Assembly (NCBI GenBank): GCA_023415335.1
Contig: JAEZLD010000197.1
Location: forward strand, 1 to 26,309
Length of the DNA: 26,309 nucleotides
Direction: 5' to 3'
DNA from: Bacillota bacterium
GTDB taxonomy: Bacteria; Bacillota; Clostridia; Clostridiales; Caloramatoraceae
In this document: piece after piece, positions 1 to 7,999 of the stretch
How the letters are laid out: each line of letters opens with the position of its first letter
How positions within the stretch are numbered: the first letter of the stretch is position 1
Position numbers and translations under genes: made by a program
The notes under the pieces: model-generated
Seen by the model: the letters and a program-made list of their open reading frames with translations, nothing else
What the model was told of the DNA's origin: nothing
Databases searched by the model: none

Positions 1-1066
1 CTACATTGTTCTCTCTTGCTATTTCAATAGCTTGCTGTGGGCTCACAGCCTTTGCAAAGGGGCCTCCCTTAACATAAGGTAGTGTCCAATCATAGCCATA
101 CATATTCTGGCCTAGCAGTATCTTGGAGGGAGGCATTTCAGTTAAGGCATACTCCACTACCTTTCTTACTGGACCTATAGGGGATACAGGAAGAGGCGGT
201 CCTCCGCTATAGCCCCATTCATAGGTCATTAGCACAACGAAGTCTGAAATTTCCCCATGGGCCTTGTAATCATGTGCCTCGTACCATTCTCCTGCCTGGG
301 TGGCACTGGTTTTGGGAGCCAGGGCTGTGGACATGAGTAGTCCTTCCTGGGACAGCCTTGCCTTGGCCTTGCGCAGGAATTTGTTGTAGTTTTCCTTCAG
401 CTCAGGAGGGAGGAACTCCATATCAAAATGTATATCCTCAAAATCATATTTACCTGCTGTGGCAACTATGGTATCCAGCAGTTTGTTCTGGAAATCCTCA
501 TTAGTGAGTATGACTCTTCCTAAATCAGCACTGAACTGTCCTCCCTCCAGGTTGGTCACAACCATCATAAGGGCGACTTCATTGATTCTGGCTATGGTTG
601 GGAACTTGTTTAAATCAGGTTCCTTAAGTGTGGCATCCCTTTGTATCTGGAAGCTAAAGGGAGCCAGATATGTCAGGTATGGGGCTGCATTGCGGACTGA
701 CATTTCCAGAGAAGGTGAAACCCTACCTCCTATAGGCTCAGCATATGCGTTGACTTCTATGCTCCTCTTTTTTCGGGGTGGAATATAGAGCCTTTGTCCT
801 ATTTGCAGTTGCTGGGATGGTGATATGCCGTTGAACCGTGCAAGTACCTTATAGTCTATGCCGTATTTTTGTCCTATGGTGTAGAGGGTATCTCCTGATT
901 TTACGGTGTAATAGCTGCCCAATATAGGGATTACTAACGCCTGGCCTGGTACTAGCTGGTTGGGATTTGGCAGCTCATTAGCCCCCACTATGGCGGCAGT
1001 GGTAGTGTTGTACTCCTTGGCAATACCGCTAACGGTCTGCCCAGGCTGAACTACATGTATTTGCAA
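1..1066 (-). CDS. LysM-GH18 spore-type glycoside hydrolase (SleL/YaaH-like), C-terminus cut by window edge
   Basis: Not flagged by an ATG: the reading frame starts at TTG 1066-1064 behind GGGAG at a spacing of about 5 and runs off the left edge after 355 codons. The protein begins directly with two LysM repeats (about residues 2-47 and 51-96; VVQPGQTVSGIAKEYN and YTVKSGDTLYTIGQKYG) and has no signal peptide, as in YaaH/SleL. A GH18 barrel follows. The beta-4 motif YDFEDIHFDME keeps the catalytic Asp215-x-Glu217 pair, while the upstream Asp of the chitinase DxxDxDxE motif is His. VVLMTYEWG further on is also typical. Members of this family bind spore peptidoglycan and cleave cortex muropeptides during germination. 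About 70 residues should be missing compared with the usual length near 425. Family assignment is firm; the germination role is inferred from the family. Confidence 0.9.
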   Translation of the reverse strand, partial: MQIHVVQPGQTVSGIAKEYNTTTAAIVGANELPNPNQLVPGQALVIPILGSYYTVKSGDTLYTIGQKYGIDYKVLARFNGISPSQQLQIGQRLYIPPRKKRSIEVNAYAEPIGGRVSPSLEMSVRNAAPYLTYLAPFSFQIQRDATLKEPDLNKFPTIARINEVALMMVVTNLEGGQFSADLGRVILTNEDFQNKLLDTIVATAGKYDFEDIHFDMEFLPPELKENYNKFLRKAKARLSQEGLLMSTALAPKTSATQAGEWYEAHDYKAHGEISDFVVLMTYEWGYSGGPPLPVSPIGPVRKVVEYALTEMPPSKILLGQNMYGYDWTLPYVKGGPFAKAVSPQQAIEIARENNV

Positions 1067-1125
1067 TATATCTCCCTCTTAAAATAATACTATCCGTTAT
1101 CATTATATGCACCAGGATGTAAAAG

Positions 1126-1135
1126 GGGACGGTTA
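1126..1135 (+). repeat. Diverged copy of GGGACGGTTA dispersed repeat
   Basis: GGGACGGTTA matches the core of the repeat found seven more times between 21541 and 26197. The flanks (AAAAG before, TCAGTT after) differ from the other copies, so this is either an old copy or a chance match. Confidence 0.4.
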
Positions 1136-1280
1136 TCAGTTGTCTGAATTTATAATTAAATAATAAAGCTCTGAAATGTTCTTAGGACACCAGGGGAGAT
1201 GGCGTGTCTGGGCTTTAAGCAATATGAGAGGCATTATGATAGTAGAGGAGTAATGTAGGAATGCTTAAGTAAAAACATAT

Positions 1281-1309
1281 TTTACATAAACAAATACGGT
1301 ATGTATGAT
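1281..1309 (+). promoter_or_regulatory. Sigma-A promoter of DJ-1/PfpI gene
   Basis: TTTACA (1281-1286), a 17-bp spacer and TATGAT (1304-1309) give 5/6 matches to both boxes at optimal spacing, about 63 bp upstream of the ATG at 1372. Confidence 0.7.
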
Positions 1310-1371
1310 ATTATATATGTAAGAAGTGAACTGGTAATATTTAATTGTTATGGGAGGATTCTGTAGGTAAT

Positions 1372-1947
1372 ATGAAAAAAAAGATACTTGTTGTATTGAC
1401 AGACAAATGGTGTGACTGGGAGGCAAGCTATGCCATTGCAGTTGTGAATTCTTTCTCGGATTATGAGGTTAAAACCATTGCAATTGATAGGGAACCCAAG
1501 AAATCTATGGGAGGAATAAACGCAGCTGTTGATTACGCCATAAAGGATTATAATGATTATGATGACCTGGCAATGGTGATTCTTCCGGGGGGACTTTCAT
1601 GGGAAGAAGAGGACTACTATGAAATAGCAGATTTTATTAAGAGGATTGTGGAGCTGCACATTTCGATAGCGGCTATTTGTGGGGCAACTACCTTCATGTG
1701 CAGAAATGGGCTGCTTGATAATGTAAAGCACACAGGAGACAGCTTGGAATTATTCCAAAGCCAGAAGGGCTACAATGGTGAAGTGCTTTATGTGGAGGCA
1801 CAGGTGGTGGTTGATAATAACATCATAACTGCAAATGAAACTGCTGCTGTACAATTTGCCTATGAGATATTCAAAATATTAAAGGTTGATAGTGATGAAG
1901 AAATGGCTCAGTGGTATGATAATTTTAAAAATGGTGCCATACGATAG
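1372..1947 (+). CDS. DJ-1/PfpI family protein (class I glutamine amidotransferase-like)
   Basis: A 191-residue alpha/beta protein with the DJ-1/PfpI fold. It has the N-terminal strand KILVVLTDKWCDWE, whose Glu17 is in the place of the conserved acidic partner, then VILPGG at about 69-74 and the nucleophile elbow AAICGAT with Cys103. The ending MAQWYDNFKNG resembles the B. subtilis YoaZ/YdeA branch. Members act as cysteine hydrolases, glyoxalase-like enzymes or stress proteins; the substrate cannot be read from sequence. The start ATG 1372 is preferred over an in-frame TTG at 1345: it begins right at the first beta strand, and GGGAGG lies at 1352-1357 (long spacing) with AGG at 1365-1367. Monocistronic, closed by the terminator at 1964-2001. 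Confidence 0.85.
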   Translation: MKKKILVVLTDKWCDWEASYAIAVVNSFSDYEVKTIAIDREPKKSMGGINAAVDYAIKDYNDYDDLAMVILPGGLSWEEEDYYEIADFIKRIVELHISIAAICGATTFMCRNGLLDNVKHTGDSLELFQSQKGYNGEVLYVEAQVVVDNNIITANETAAVQFAYEIFKILKVDSDEEMAQWYDNFKNGAIR

Positions 1948-1963
1948 AACAAAATAATTATTC

Positions 1964-2001
1964 ATATAAATAAAGTCCAGCGTACTGGACTTTATTTATA
2001 T
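1964..2001. terminator. Bidirectional intrinsic terminator
   Basis: Perfect 17-bp inverted repeat with a 4-nt loop (CGTA): left arm 1964-1980, right arm 1985-2001. The GTCCAG core is flanked by A/T tracts that supply a U-rich tail on either strand. Confidence 0.85.
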
Positions 2002-2075
2002 AGTAGTTATATTTAACAGGGGCAGTGAATAAGTATTGGCATAGGAATTATTATATATTTCAGGAAGGTGTGACA

Positions 2076-2438
2076 GTGAAGAAAAGCCTTGTTTTTGCAC
2101 TTTTTCTAGTCAACCTGTCTGCATGGCTGGAGCCTTTTATTTACAGTTATATTATGAAGGTCATTTCTACCTCCTATGGAGTAGATCCTTTGCTTGGATT
2201 CCTGTTTATAGCCTACATGATATGGGGAATACTCTTATACTTTAGCCTTGAGGAGAGCAAGAGACTCTGCATGTCATATTGGACAAGAAAGCTTTACGGG
2301 GCATACTTTCTGCTATTAAATCTTATAGCAGCCTTTCTTACATGGCTCATATGGCACCACATAAGTATCCTTACAATAGTGCTGGTTGGTATATATGCAT
2401 GCAGGGTAATGGAGGAAAGGAAGACGAATGAAGAGTGA
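2076..2438 (+). CDS. Small integral membrane protein, unknown function
   Basis: I do not recognise this family. With GTG 2076 as start (AGGAAGG at 2062-2068, 7-nt spacing) it is 120 residues; an in-frame GTG at 2025 would add 17 residues but has a poorer ribosome binding site. Hydrophobic segments suggest three to four membrane helices: KSLVFALFLVNLSAWLEPF, LLGFLFIAYMIWGILLYF, and a longer C-terminal stretch (AYFLLLNLIAAFLTWLIW plus ISILTIVLVGIYA). A short basic/acidic tail follows (RVMEERKTNEE). It sits alone between two terminators, so context gives no function. Confidence 0.65.
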   Translation: MKKSLVFALFLVNLSAWLEPFIYSYIMKVISTSYGVDPLLGFLFIAYMIWGILLYFSLEESKRLCMSYWTRKLYGAYFLLLNLIAAFLTWLIWHHISILTIVLVGIYACRVMEERKTNEE

Positions 2439-2520
2439 AGGTTTTGGGAATGGAGATGCTTCTGTGGCTTGCCTATGTCTGGAGACATGGGGCATAGAGT
2501 GGAAACAGAAAGATTAAGAA

Positions 2521-2560
2521 AGGAAGCCTGCTTGTGTAATCAAGCAGGCTTCCTTGTTTG
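2521..2560. terminator. Bidirectional terminator between membrane protein and ABC-2 operon
   Basis: Perfect 14-bp stem (AGGAAGCCTGCTTG, 2521-2534, with 2541-2554) around a 6-nt loop, followed on the plus strand by TTGTTTG. On the minus strand it lies right after the permease stop and is followed by TTCTTAATCTTTCT. Confidence 0.85.
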
Positions 2561-2571
2561 GTGCAATGTAA

Positions 2572-3429
2572 TTAGCTTTTCTTTCTGGACATGTTAATTG
2601 TAGCCAATACAAAAAACAATATCCCAGATGCAAGTAATATGACTATGGAGAAAGCAGGTGTAACAAACGAATCTCCAAAGCTTAAGGTAACTCCCAGCTC
2701 CGTTTCGAAGGCTTTTACATATTCGGCAGGAACGTTTGCAAAGGTTACGCTCATTGGCACCTCCATCATAAGCTGCCTCAGCAGCGCAGCGCCATGGGAA
2801 ATTGGAAACAGCTTAATTACTGTCTGAACTCCTGAAGGCAGCTGGCCTATAGGCAGGTAAATGCCTGTAAGGAAGCCTATCAAGGTTCCCAGAACAGTAG
2901 AGGCTGTGCCGAAGGCCTTTCGGCTTGAAAACAGGGTAACAAAAAGCATAACCATACAGGTGCTTGTAAAGTTTAAAACAATCAGGGTTCCTATAACCTT
3001 GAGAATTGCCGTCAGTGAGAGAAGCTCCCCTCCACAGTATAATATATAAGCCTCAGCAAGAACCAGCGTTACAAGGCACATTATCATGCCTACAACATAT
3101 GAACTGATGATATATCCTCCTGTAAGGCTGCTCCTCTTTATAGGTGAGGATACAAAATCCTTATAGATGTCTCGTGATTTGTCATCTACCATTGTACCAA
3201 AAACACCCATGGTTGTACTAACGGATGTTACGGCCAGAAGCCCTGCCATAATCCAGCTGCCCATAACAGCTTCAGGGTTTGGCATACTCGGATCGAAGCC
3301 TTTTATCCATGCATCCCCAAGGAAAAAAACATATAGTCCTATTATTATAAAAACTGAGAGCAGGGAGAAGAATATGGCGCTTCTATCTCTGAAAAAAAGC
3401 ATAATATTGCGCTTAGCCAGGCTTATCAT
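2572..3429 (-). CDS. ABC-2 type transporter permease
   Basis: A 285-residue membrane subunit with about six helices, in the ABC-2 arrangement: a cytoplasmic N-terminus (ISLAKRNIMLFFRDR), a first helix, a large extracellular segment, then five helices. VDDKSRDIYKDFVSSPIKRSS is the amphipathic coupling region typical of DrrB/ABC-2 permeases. ISHGAALLRQLMM before the last periplasmic loop is also typical. Its ATG overlaps the TGA of the ATPase gene by ATGA, so the two are translationally coupled. It probably exports a drug, lipid or other hydrophobic compound; the substrate is not visible in sequence. Confidence 0.88.
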   Translation of the reverse strand: MISLAKRNIMLFFRDRSAIFFSLLSVFIIIGLYVFFLGDAWIKGFDPSMPNPEAVMGSWIMAGLLAVTSVSTTMGVFGTMVDDKSRDIYKDFVSSPIKRSSLTGGYIISSYVVGMIMCLVTLVLAEAYILYCGGELLSLTAILKVIGTLIVLNFTSTCMVMLFVTLFSSRKAFGTASTVLGTLIGFLTGIYLPIGQLPSGVQTVIKLFPISHGAALLRQLMMEVPMSVTFANVPAEYVKAFETELGVTLSFGDSFVTPAFSIVILLASGILFFVLATINMSRKKS

Positions 3430-4340
3430 TCTCTCATCTCCTTTCCTGTAATAGAAATAAAGGCATCGTCCATGGTTCCCATGGTAACCTCAAAGCTGGC
3501 AAGATAGCTCCTGTACTTTTCAATTATGTTAAGGGAGTCCATAGTGGAGGGTATATTGATGACTAAACGGTCAGAGCTGGCATTGAAGGCTATGCCATCC
3601 TTTTCAAGCAGGCCAGCAAGCTGCTCTGCATCATTTCCAATAAGAATTAGCTTATCGTGGGAGTATTCCTCCTTAAGCTCGCTAGGGGTACCCTTGGCGG
3701 CTATAGTTCCCTTATCTATTACGATTACATAGTCTGCCTGAGCAGCCTCCTCCATGTAATGTGTGGTCATAAATACAGTCATAGAGGTTTCTCTCTGAAG
3801 CCTTAATATAGTTTCCCATATGTTTTTCCTGGCTTGGGGGTCTAGTCCTGTGGTAGGCTCGTCTAAAAATAGAATCTTGGGGGAATGAACAAGAGCCCTT
3901 GCTATATCGCAGAGCCTTCTCTGGCCTCCGGACAGATTCCCATAGGGTCTTTTGAGAAGATTGGTAATACCAAGGTCGCTGGAGACTTTTTTTACTGTGT
4001 CATTTAAAGCCTTCCCCTTAAGTCCATAGAGACCTGCTCTAAACCTTATGTTTTCCTCCACCGTAAGTAGCTTGTCCAACATATTCTGCTGGAATACTAC
4101 TCCTATACAGGAACGTATTGCGTCATCATTCTCCCCTAGCTTGTGGCCATCTACTATAACATGGCCATTATCAGGCTTTAAGAAGGTACATATAATGTCA
4201 ATGGTGGTGGACTTCCCAGCGCCATTAGGACCCAGGAAGGAGAAAAGCTTTCCCTTTTCCACATAAAAGCTGATTCCTTTTACAGCGTGAACTTCGCCGT
4301 AGGATTTATGGAGATCAGACACTTCAATTATTTTATCCAC
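3426..4340 (-). CDS. ABC-2 type transporter ATP-binding protein (DrrA/CcmA-like)
   Basis: Single nucleotide-binding domain, 304 residues from the preferred GTG start. Counted from an alternative GTG at 4349, the motifs are Walker A GPNGAGKS (40-47), Q-loop VVFQQ (84-88), signature LSGGQ (139-143), Walker B ILFLDEP (159-165) and H-switch His197 in TTHYMEEA. The C-terminal 80 residues (after TPSELKEEY) form the extra domain found in DrrA-type exporter ATPases. GTG 4340 is preferred because GTG 4349 sits 1 nt behind the GGA of the ribosome binding site, while 4340 has about 10 nt. It powers the permease encoded next to it. Confidence 0.9.
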   Translation of the reverse strand: MDKIIEVSDLHKSYGEVHAVKGISFYVEKGKLFSFLGPNGAGKSTTIDIICTFLKPDNGHVIVDGHKLGENDDAIRSCIGVVFQQNMLDKLLTVEENIRFRAGLYGLKGKALNDTVKKVSSDLGITNLLKRPYGNLSGGQRRLCDIARALVHSPKILFLDEPTTGLDPQARKNIWETILRLQRETSMTVFMTTHYMEEAAQADYVIVIDKGTIAAKGTPSELKEEYSHDKLILIGNDAEQLAGLLEKDGIAFNASSDRLVINIPSTMDSLNIIEKYRSYLASFEVTMGTMDDAFISITGKEMRE

Positions 4341-4374
4341 AAGCGTCACTTCCTTTTTTTTTATATATTAAGTA

Positions 4375-4403
4375 ATTATAACATAATATGGAAATCACAG
4401 CAA
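4375..4403 (-). promoter_or_regulatory. Sigma-A promoter of ABC-2 exporter operon
   Basis: On the minus strand TTGCTG (4403-4398), a 17-bp spacer and a perfect TATAAT (4380-4375) lie about 35 bp upstream of the ATPase start. Confidence 0.7.
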
Positions 4404-4560
4404 TGTTAAACGAAATATTACAAAAAAATCAATATTATGCTATTATATGCAAAACACAATATTAAAAATTAGAAAATTAGGTAATAATAATGAAAAAGTA
4501 ATAACAATTGCAATATAAAAGATATAAATATTCGTAATAATATCTAGAAAAATGTTGTAT

Positions 4561-4590
4561 TTGTCATATAATGTTGATAAACTTTATATA
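4561..4590 (+). promoter_or_regulatory. Candidate promoter of livJHMGF
   Basis: TTGTCA (4561-4566), 18 bp, TATATA (4585-4590), about 78 bp before the livJ ATG. A perfect TATAAT at 4589-4594 lacks a -35 at proper spacing. The region is so AT-rich that other choices are possible. Confidence 0.35.
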
Positions 4591-4667
4591 TAATACTTTA
4601 CATGTTTAAATTGGTGAAGAAGTAGTGTATAAGCATGTAAAGGTATAAAGAGAAAAGGGGGATAAAC

Positions 4668-5870
4668 ATGAAAAAAATTCTTGCACTTATGATGTCCGTT
4701 ATAATGGCCTGTGCACTGTTTGCAGGCTGTGGTAGTGGCTCAAATGAAGGCTCAAAGGAAAAGGAAACTGGTGACAAGGTAATCAAGATAGGTATTTTCG
4801 AGCCTGGAACAGGCGAAAATGCTGGTGGCGGAAAGCAGGAGGTTCTTGGGATACGCTACGCAAACTCAGTTGCACCAACAGTTAAAATTAATGGTGAAGA
4901 TTATACTGTAGAGCTTGTAGAGGTTGACAACGGTTCAGATACCTCTAAGGCAGTAACTGCCGCACAGAGCCTTGTTAGCTCCAAGGTATCTGTAGTTCTT
5001 GGCTCCTATGGTTCAGGCGTTTCCATAGCAGCAGCTCCAACCTTTGAAAAGGCTAAGATACCTGCAATAGGAATATCCTGTACTAATCCCCAGGTAACAG
5101 ATGGAAATGATTACTATTTCCGTGTATGCTTCCTTGACCCATTCCAGGGAACTGTAATGGCAAGCTTCGCTAAGGACGAGCTTAAGGCTGTTAAGGCTGG
5201 CGTGCTTTATCAGGCTGGTGACGACTATTCTGCAGGACTTTCAAATTACTTTAAGGAAGCCTTTAAAAAAGCTGGAGGAGAAGTAGTTGATGCTAGCTTC
5301 CAGAAGGGCGAGACAGATTTCTCTGCTATAGTTTCTAACTTCCTCAAGGAAAAGGTAGATGTTATATTTGCTCCTTCATCAATTGAAGCTGCACCGCTTA
5401 TAATTAAGCAGGCCAGAACAGCTGGAATAACCTGTCCTATAATGGGCGGAGATACATGGGAAAACGAGACTATAATAAAGAATGCAGGTGATTCTGCAAC
5501 AGACGTATATCTGTCCACTTTCTTTGATGAAAATGATACCTCCAACACAGTAGCAAAGGGCTTTGTTGAAGGCTTTAAGAAATGGCTTGGAGAAGACTCC
5601 CAGAGGATGACTAACAATGGAGGAACTGATGGCGTAGCAGCAGTTTCAGCCCTTGGCTATGATTCATACATGGTTGCACTTCAGGCTATAGAGAATGCAA
5701 ACAGCACAGAAGGCAAAACAATATGCGAGGCACTGCCAAAGGTTAACTTTGATGGAGTCACCGGAAACATTACCTTTAATGAAAAGGGAGATGCCAACAA
5801 GACTATGGCATACATAAAGACAATAGAAAATGGAGCCTTTAAGTTCATAAAGACTCAGTCGGTTAAATAG
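4668..5870 (+). CDS. livJ: Branched-chain amino acid ABC transporter substrate-binding lipoprotein
   Basis: A 400-residue type I periplasmic-binding protein. The N-terminus is a lipoprotein signal (MKKILALMMSVIMACALFAGC) with lipobox LFAG and Cys21 as the lipidated residue, followed by a Gly/Ser/Glu/Lys-rich tether. The mature part follows the LivJ/BraC plan: VIKIGIFEPGTGENAGGG, AAQSLVSSKVSVVLGSYGSGVSIAAAP, the hinge region FRVCFLDPFQGTVMA, and the second lobe with KAGVLYQAGDDYSAG and ALGYDSYMVALQAI. It captures a branched-chain or related amino acid outside the cell for LivHM. The start follows GGGGG with about 6 nt spacing. It is the first gene of the five-gene liv cluster; ligand specificity could differ from Leu/Ile/Val. 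Confidence 0.92.
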   Translation: MKKILALMMSVIMACALFAGCGSGSNEGSKEKETGDKVIKIGIFEPGTGENAGGGKQEVLGIRYANSVAPTVKINGEDYTVELVEVDNGSDTSKAVTAAQSLVSSKVSVVLGSYGSGVSIAAAPTFEKAKIPAIGISCTNPQVTDGNDYYFRVCFLDPFQGTVMASFAKDELKAVKAGVLYQAGDDYSAGLSNYFKEAFKKAGGEVVDASFQKGETDFSAIVSNFLKEKVDVIFAPSSIEAAPLIIKQARTAGITCPIMGGDTWENETIIKNAGDSATDVYLSTFFDENDTSNTVAKGFVEGFKKWLGEDSQRMTNNGGTDGVAAVSALGYDSYMVALQAIENANSTEGKTICEALPKVNFDGVTGNITFNEKGDANKTMAYIKTIENGAFKFIKTQSVK

Positions 5871-5898
5871 TAAAAAGGCTGATATATAAAACCCATTA

Positions 5899-5929
5899 AA
5901 TGCATGGAGGGACCTGCCCTCCGTGCATT
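5899..5929 (+). promoter_or_regulatory. Intercistronic hairpin between livJ and livH
   Basis: 13-bp inverted repeat (left 5899-5911, right 5917-5929, one G-U pair) around a 5-nt loop. It is followed only by ATGTTTAATT, so it is not a strong terminator. Such hairpins commonly protect the upstream mRNA or cause partial termination, giving more binding protein than permease. Confidence 0.6.
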
Positions 5930-6025
5930 ATGTTTAATTAGTAGCAGCGAAAAAGCTTATGATTTTTTTAATATATGGTTTATATAAGCTTTGGTGCCTT
6001 ACTTTGCGGATGGAGGTTTTGCTAT

Positions 6026-6910
6026 ATGCAAAATAATTGGATATTCTTATTATTATCAGGTATAACAGTAGGAAGTCTTTATGCACTGATTGCCATAGGG
6101 TATACAATGGTTTATGGTATACTCAGGCTTATAAACTTTGCCCACGGAGATATATTTATGATGGCTGGTTTCTTCATGGTATATATTTCAGCATCAGGCT
6201 TGCCTATGTATGTATCAATACCAATTGTACTTATATTAACAGTCATACTTGGCGTTGTCATTGAGCGTGTGGCTTATAAGCCTCTCAGAGGTGCCCCCAG
6301 AATGTCTGTTATGATATCTGCCATAGGTGTTTCTTATCTTCTCCAGAACTTCGCTACTTATTTTACAGGAGGACTTGCAAAGGCTTATCCTGAGATTTCA
6401 TTTATAACAAAGGGAATAACACTGTTTGGCGTATCAACCAAGGTTATTACTGTAATTACACCAATACTTACAATTCTTCTTGTTGTTGCACTTGTACTTC
6501 TGATAAACCATACAAAGATAGGAATGGCCATGCGTGCGGTGTCAAAGGATTTTGAAACCTCACAGCTTATGGGTATAAAAATAAACAGCGTTATAAGTAC
6601 TACGTTTATTATAGGTTCCTTCCTAGCATCGGTAGGCTCTATACTGTATTTCTCATATTATACCCAGGTTTCTCCCACAATAGGGGCCATGCCAGGACTT
6701 AAGGCATTTGTTGCAGCTGTTTTCGGAGGTATAGGTTCTGTTCCAGGTGCTGTTATAGGGGCGTATATTATCGGAATATGTGAGACCTTTATAAAATCAA
6801 ATAGTGACTATTCCATATTCAGCAATGCGTTTACCTTTGCACTCCTCATTGTAATACTAGTATGTAAGCCCAACGGATTGTTTGGGGAAAAATTATCAGA
6901 GAAGGTGTGA
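6026..6910 (+). CDS. livH: Branched-chain amino acid ABC transporter permease LivH
   Basis: A 294-residue permease of the LivH family, with about eight hydrophobic segments. Recognisable blocks are GITVGSLYALIAIGYTMVYG, RLINFAHGDIFMMAGF, the cytoplasmic EAA-like loop GMAMRAVSKDFETSQLMGI that docks on the ATPase, and FGGIGSVPGAVIGAYIIGI near the C-terminus. ATG 6026 has GGAGG at 6012-6016 with 9-nt spacing; an upstream in-frame start at 5975 lacks a ribosome binding site and would add an atypical extension. The stop is 3 nt before livM. It forms the membrane channel together with LivM. Confidence 0.93.
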   Translation: MQNNWIFLLLSGITVGSLYALIAIGYTMVYGILRLINFAHGDIFMMAGFFMVYISASGLPMYVSIPIVLILTVILGVVIERVAYKPLRGAPRMSVMISAIGVSYLLQNFATYFTGGLAKAYPEISFITKGITLFGVSTKVITVITPILTILLVVALVLLINHTKIGMAMRAVSKDFETSQLMGIKINSVISTTFIIGSFLASVGSILYFSYYTQVSPTIGAMPGLKAFVAAVFGGIGSVPGAVIGAYIIGICETFIKSNSDYSIFSNAFTFALLIVILVCKPNGLFGEKLSEKV

Positions 6911-6913
6911 GCT

Positions 6914-7999
6914 ATGAAAAAACAAACGAAAATAATAGCATCCTTACTACTTGCTGCAGCGTTAATAGGGTTACTGCTTTATATTGATAATTCTTCCCTT
7001 AAGAGCTCTATGCTTTCAAGCGTGCTCCAGAAGGGAGCTATATATGCCTTGGTTGCAGTATCCTTAAACCTGCTGAACGGCTTTACAGGGCTGTTTTCAT
7101 TAGGGCAAGCAGGCTTTATGCTGGTGGGAGCATATACCTATGCAATCCTTACTATTCCAGTGGGAAAGCGAGCTTCGGTATATCAGTATTTTGACGGAGG
7201 AATTGTGCAGTTCCAGGCGCCAATGATTGTTGGGCTTTTAGCTGCAGGATTAGCAGCTGCCTTAATAGCACTTTTAATAGGACTTCCTGTACTGAAGCTG
7301 AAGAGCGATTATCTGGCTATTGCAACATTGGGATTTGCAGAAATAATCAGAGCTATAATACAGTGGGATAAGCTGGGACCTCTTACAAACGGGTCAAACC
7401 TGCTTAGAAACTTCACAAAGTATGATTCTATACTGTTCCCCTTTATTGTGTCGGGAATATGCATAGCTATAATAGTCCTGCTTATCAACTCTACCTACGG
7501 ACGTGCCTTTAAGGCTATACGTGAGGATGAAATTGCGGCAGAGGCCATGGGAATCAATTTGTTTAAGCATAAGGTCTTATCCTTTATGATAAGCTCCTTC
7601 TTTGCAGGAATCGGAGGTGCTCTTTTGGCAATGTTCCAGGCAACAGTACAGGCGCTAAACTTTACCTCTGCAATGACCTATGAGATACTTCTTGTTGTAG
7701 TAATAGGAGGAATAGGCTCTGTAACAGGAAGCATACTGGCATCCTTCCTTTTCATAGCCAGCAGCGAATGGTGGCTGAGATTCCTTGATGAGGTCCATTA
7801 TATAGGGGGCTTCAAGCTGCCTCTTATGAGGACAGGCTTCCGTATGGTTGTGTTCTCCATAGTTATAATGATAGTAGTATTGTTCTGGAGGCGGGGCATC
7901 ATGGGAACCCGGGAGTTCTCGTGGGATGGAATAGCACGCTTCTTCAAGGACCCCTTCGGACTAGTATCTAAGAAGCATAAGAAGGAGGTTGGAGCATAA
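6914..7999 (+). CDS. livM: Branched-chain amino acid ABC transporter permease LivM
   Basis: A 361-residue second membrane subunit. Family blocks are ALVAVSLNLLNGFTGLFSLGQAGF, LKSDYLAIATLGFAEIIR, the EAA-like loop GRAFKAIREDEIAAEAMGIN, and VVIGGIGSVTGSILASF. A longer hydrophilic C-terminal tail follows the final helix (RRGIMGTREFSWDGIARFFK). It starts 3 nt after livH behind AAGGTG, and its TAA overlaps the livG ATG as TAATG, which points to tight translational coupling. It pairs with LivH to form the translocation path. Confidence 0.93.
   Translation: MKKQTKIIASLLLAAALIGLLLYIDNSSLKSSMLSSVLQKGAIYALVAVSLNLLNGFTGLFSLGQAGFMLVGAYTYAILTIPVGKRASVYQYFDGGIVQFQAPMIVGLLAAGLAAALIALLIGLPVLKLKSDYLAIATLGFAEIIRAIIQWDKLGPLTNGSNLLRNFTKYDSILFPFIVSGICIAIIVLLINSTYGRAFKAIREDEIAAEAMGINLFKHKVLSFMISSFFAGIGGALLAMFQATVQALNFTSAMTYEILLVVVIGGIGSVTGSILASFLFIASSEWWLRFLDEVHYIGGFKLPLMRTGFRMVVFSIVIMIVVLFWRRGIMGTREFSWDGIARFFKDPFGLVSKKHKKEVGA

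Larger units (their letters stand above)
1067..1371. other. Divergent intergenic region between GH18 gene and DJ-1 gene
   Basis: AT-rich gap with divergent starts on both sides. It holds the TTTACA/TATGAT promoter facing right (1281-1309) and one diverged copy of the dispersed repeat (GGGACGGTTA at 1126-1135). Facing left there is CATATAAT near 1100-1107, which resembles a sporulation sigma-E -10 element, but I find no matching -35. A weak inverted repeat (about 1170-1216) lies outside both expected transcripts. No gene is supported here. Confidence 0.5.
4341..4667. other. Divergent intergenic region between ABC-2 exporter and livJ
   Basis: Very AT-rich gap of 327 bp. It contains the leftward TTGCTG/TATAAT promoter and a weaker rightward promoter candidate near 4561-4590. 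I see no T-box, riboswitch-like fold, leader peptide or gene in it. Confidence 0.6.

Noticed and set aside
459..788. 109-codon plus-strand frame within the left-edge region
   Set aside because: It lies opposite the LysM-GH18 gene, whose translation is a recognisable enzyme.
1170..1216. Possible structured small RNA (AAAGC...GCTTT with GACACC/GGCGTGTC pairing)
   Set aside because: Stem is short and broken, no promoter or terminator is placed to make it, and it lies outside both neighbouring transcripts.
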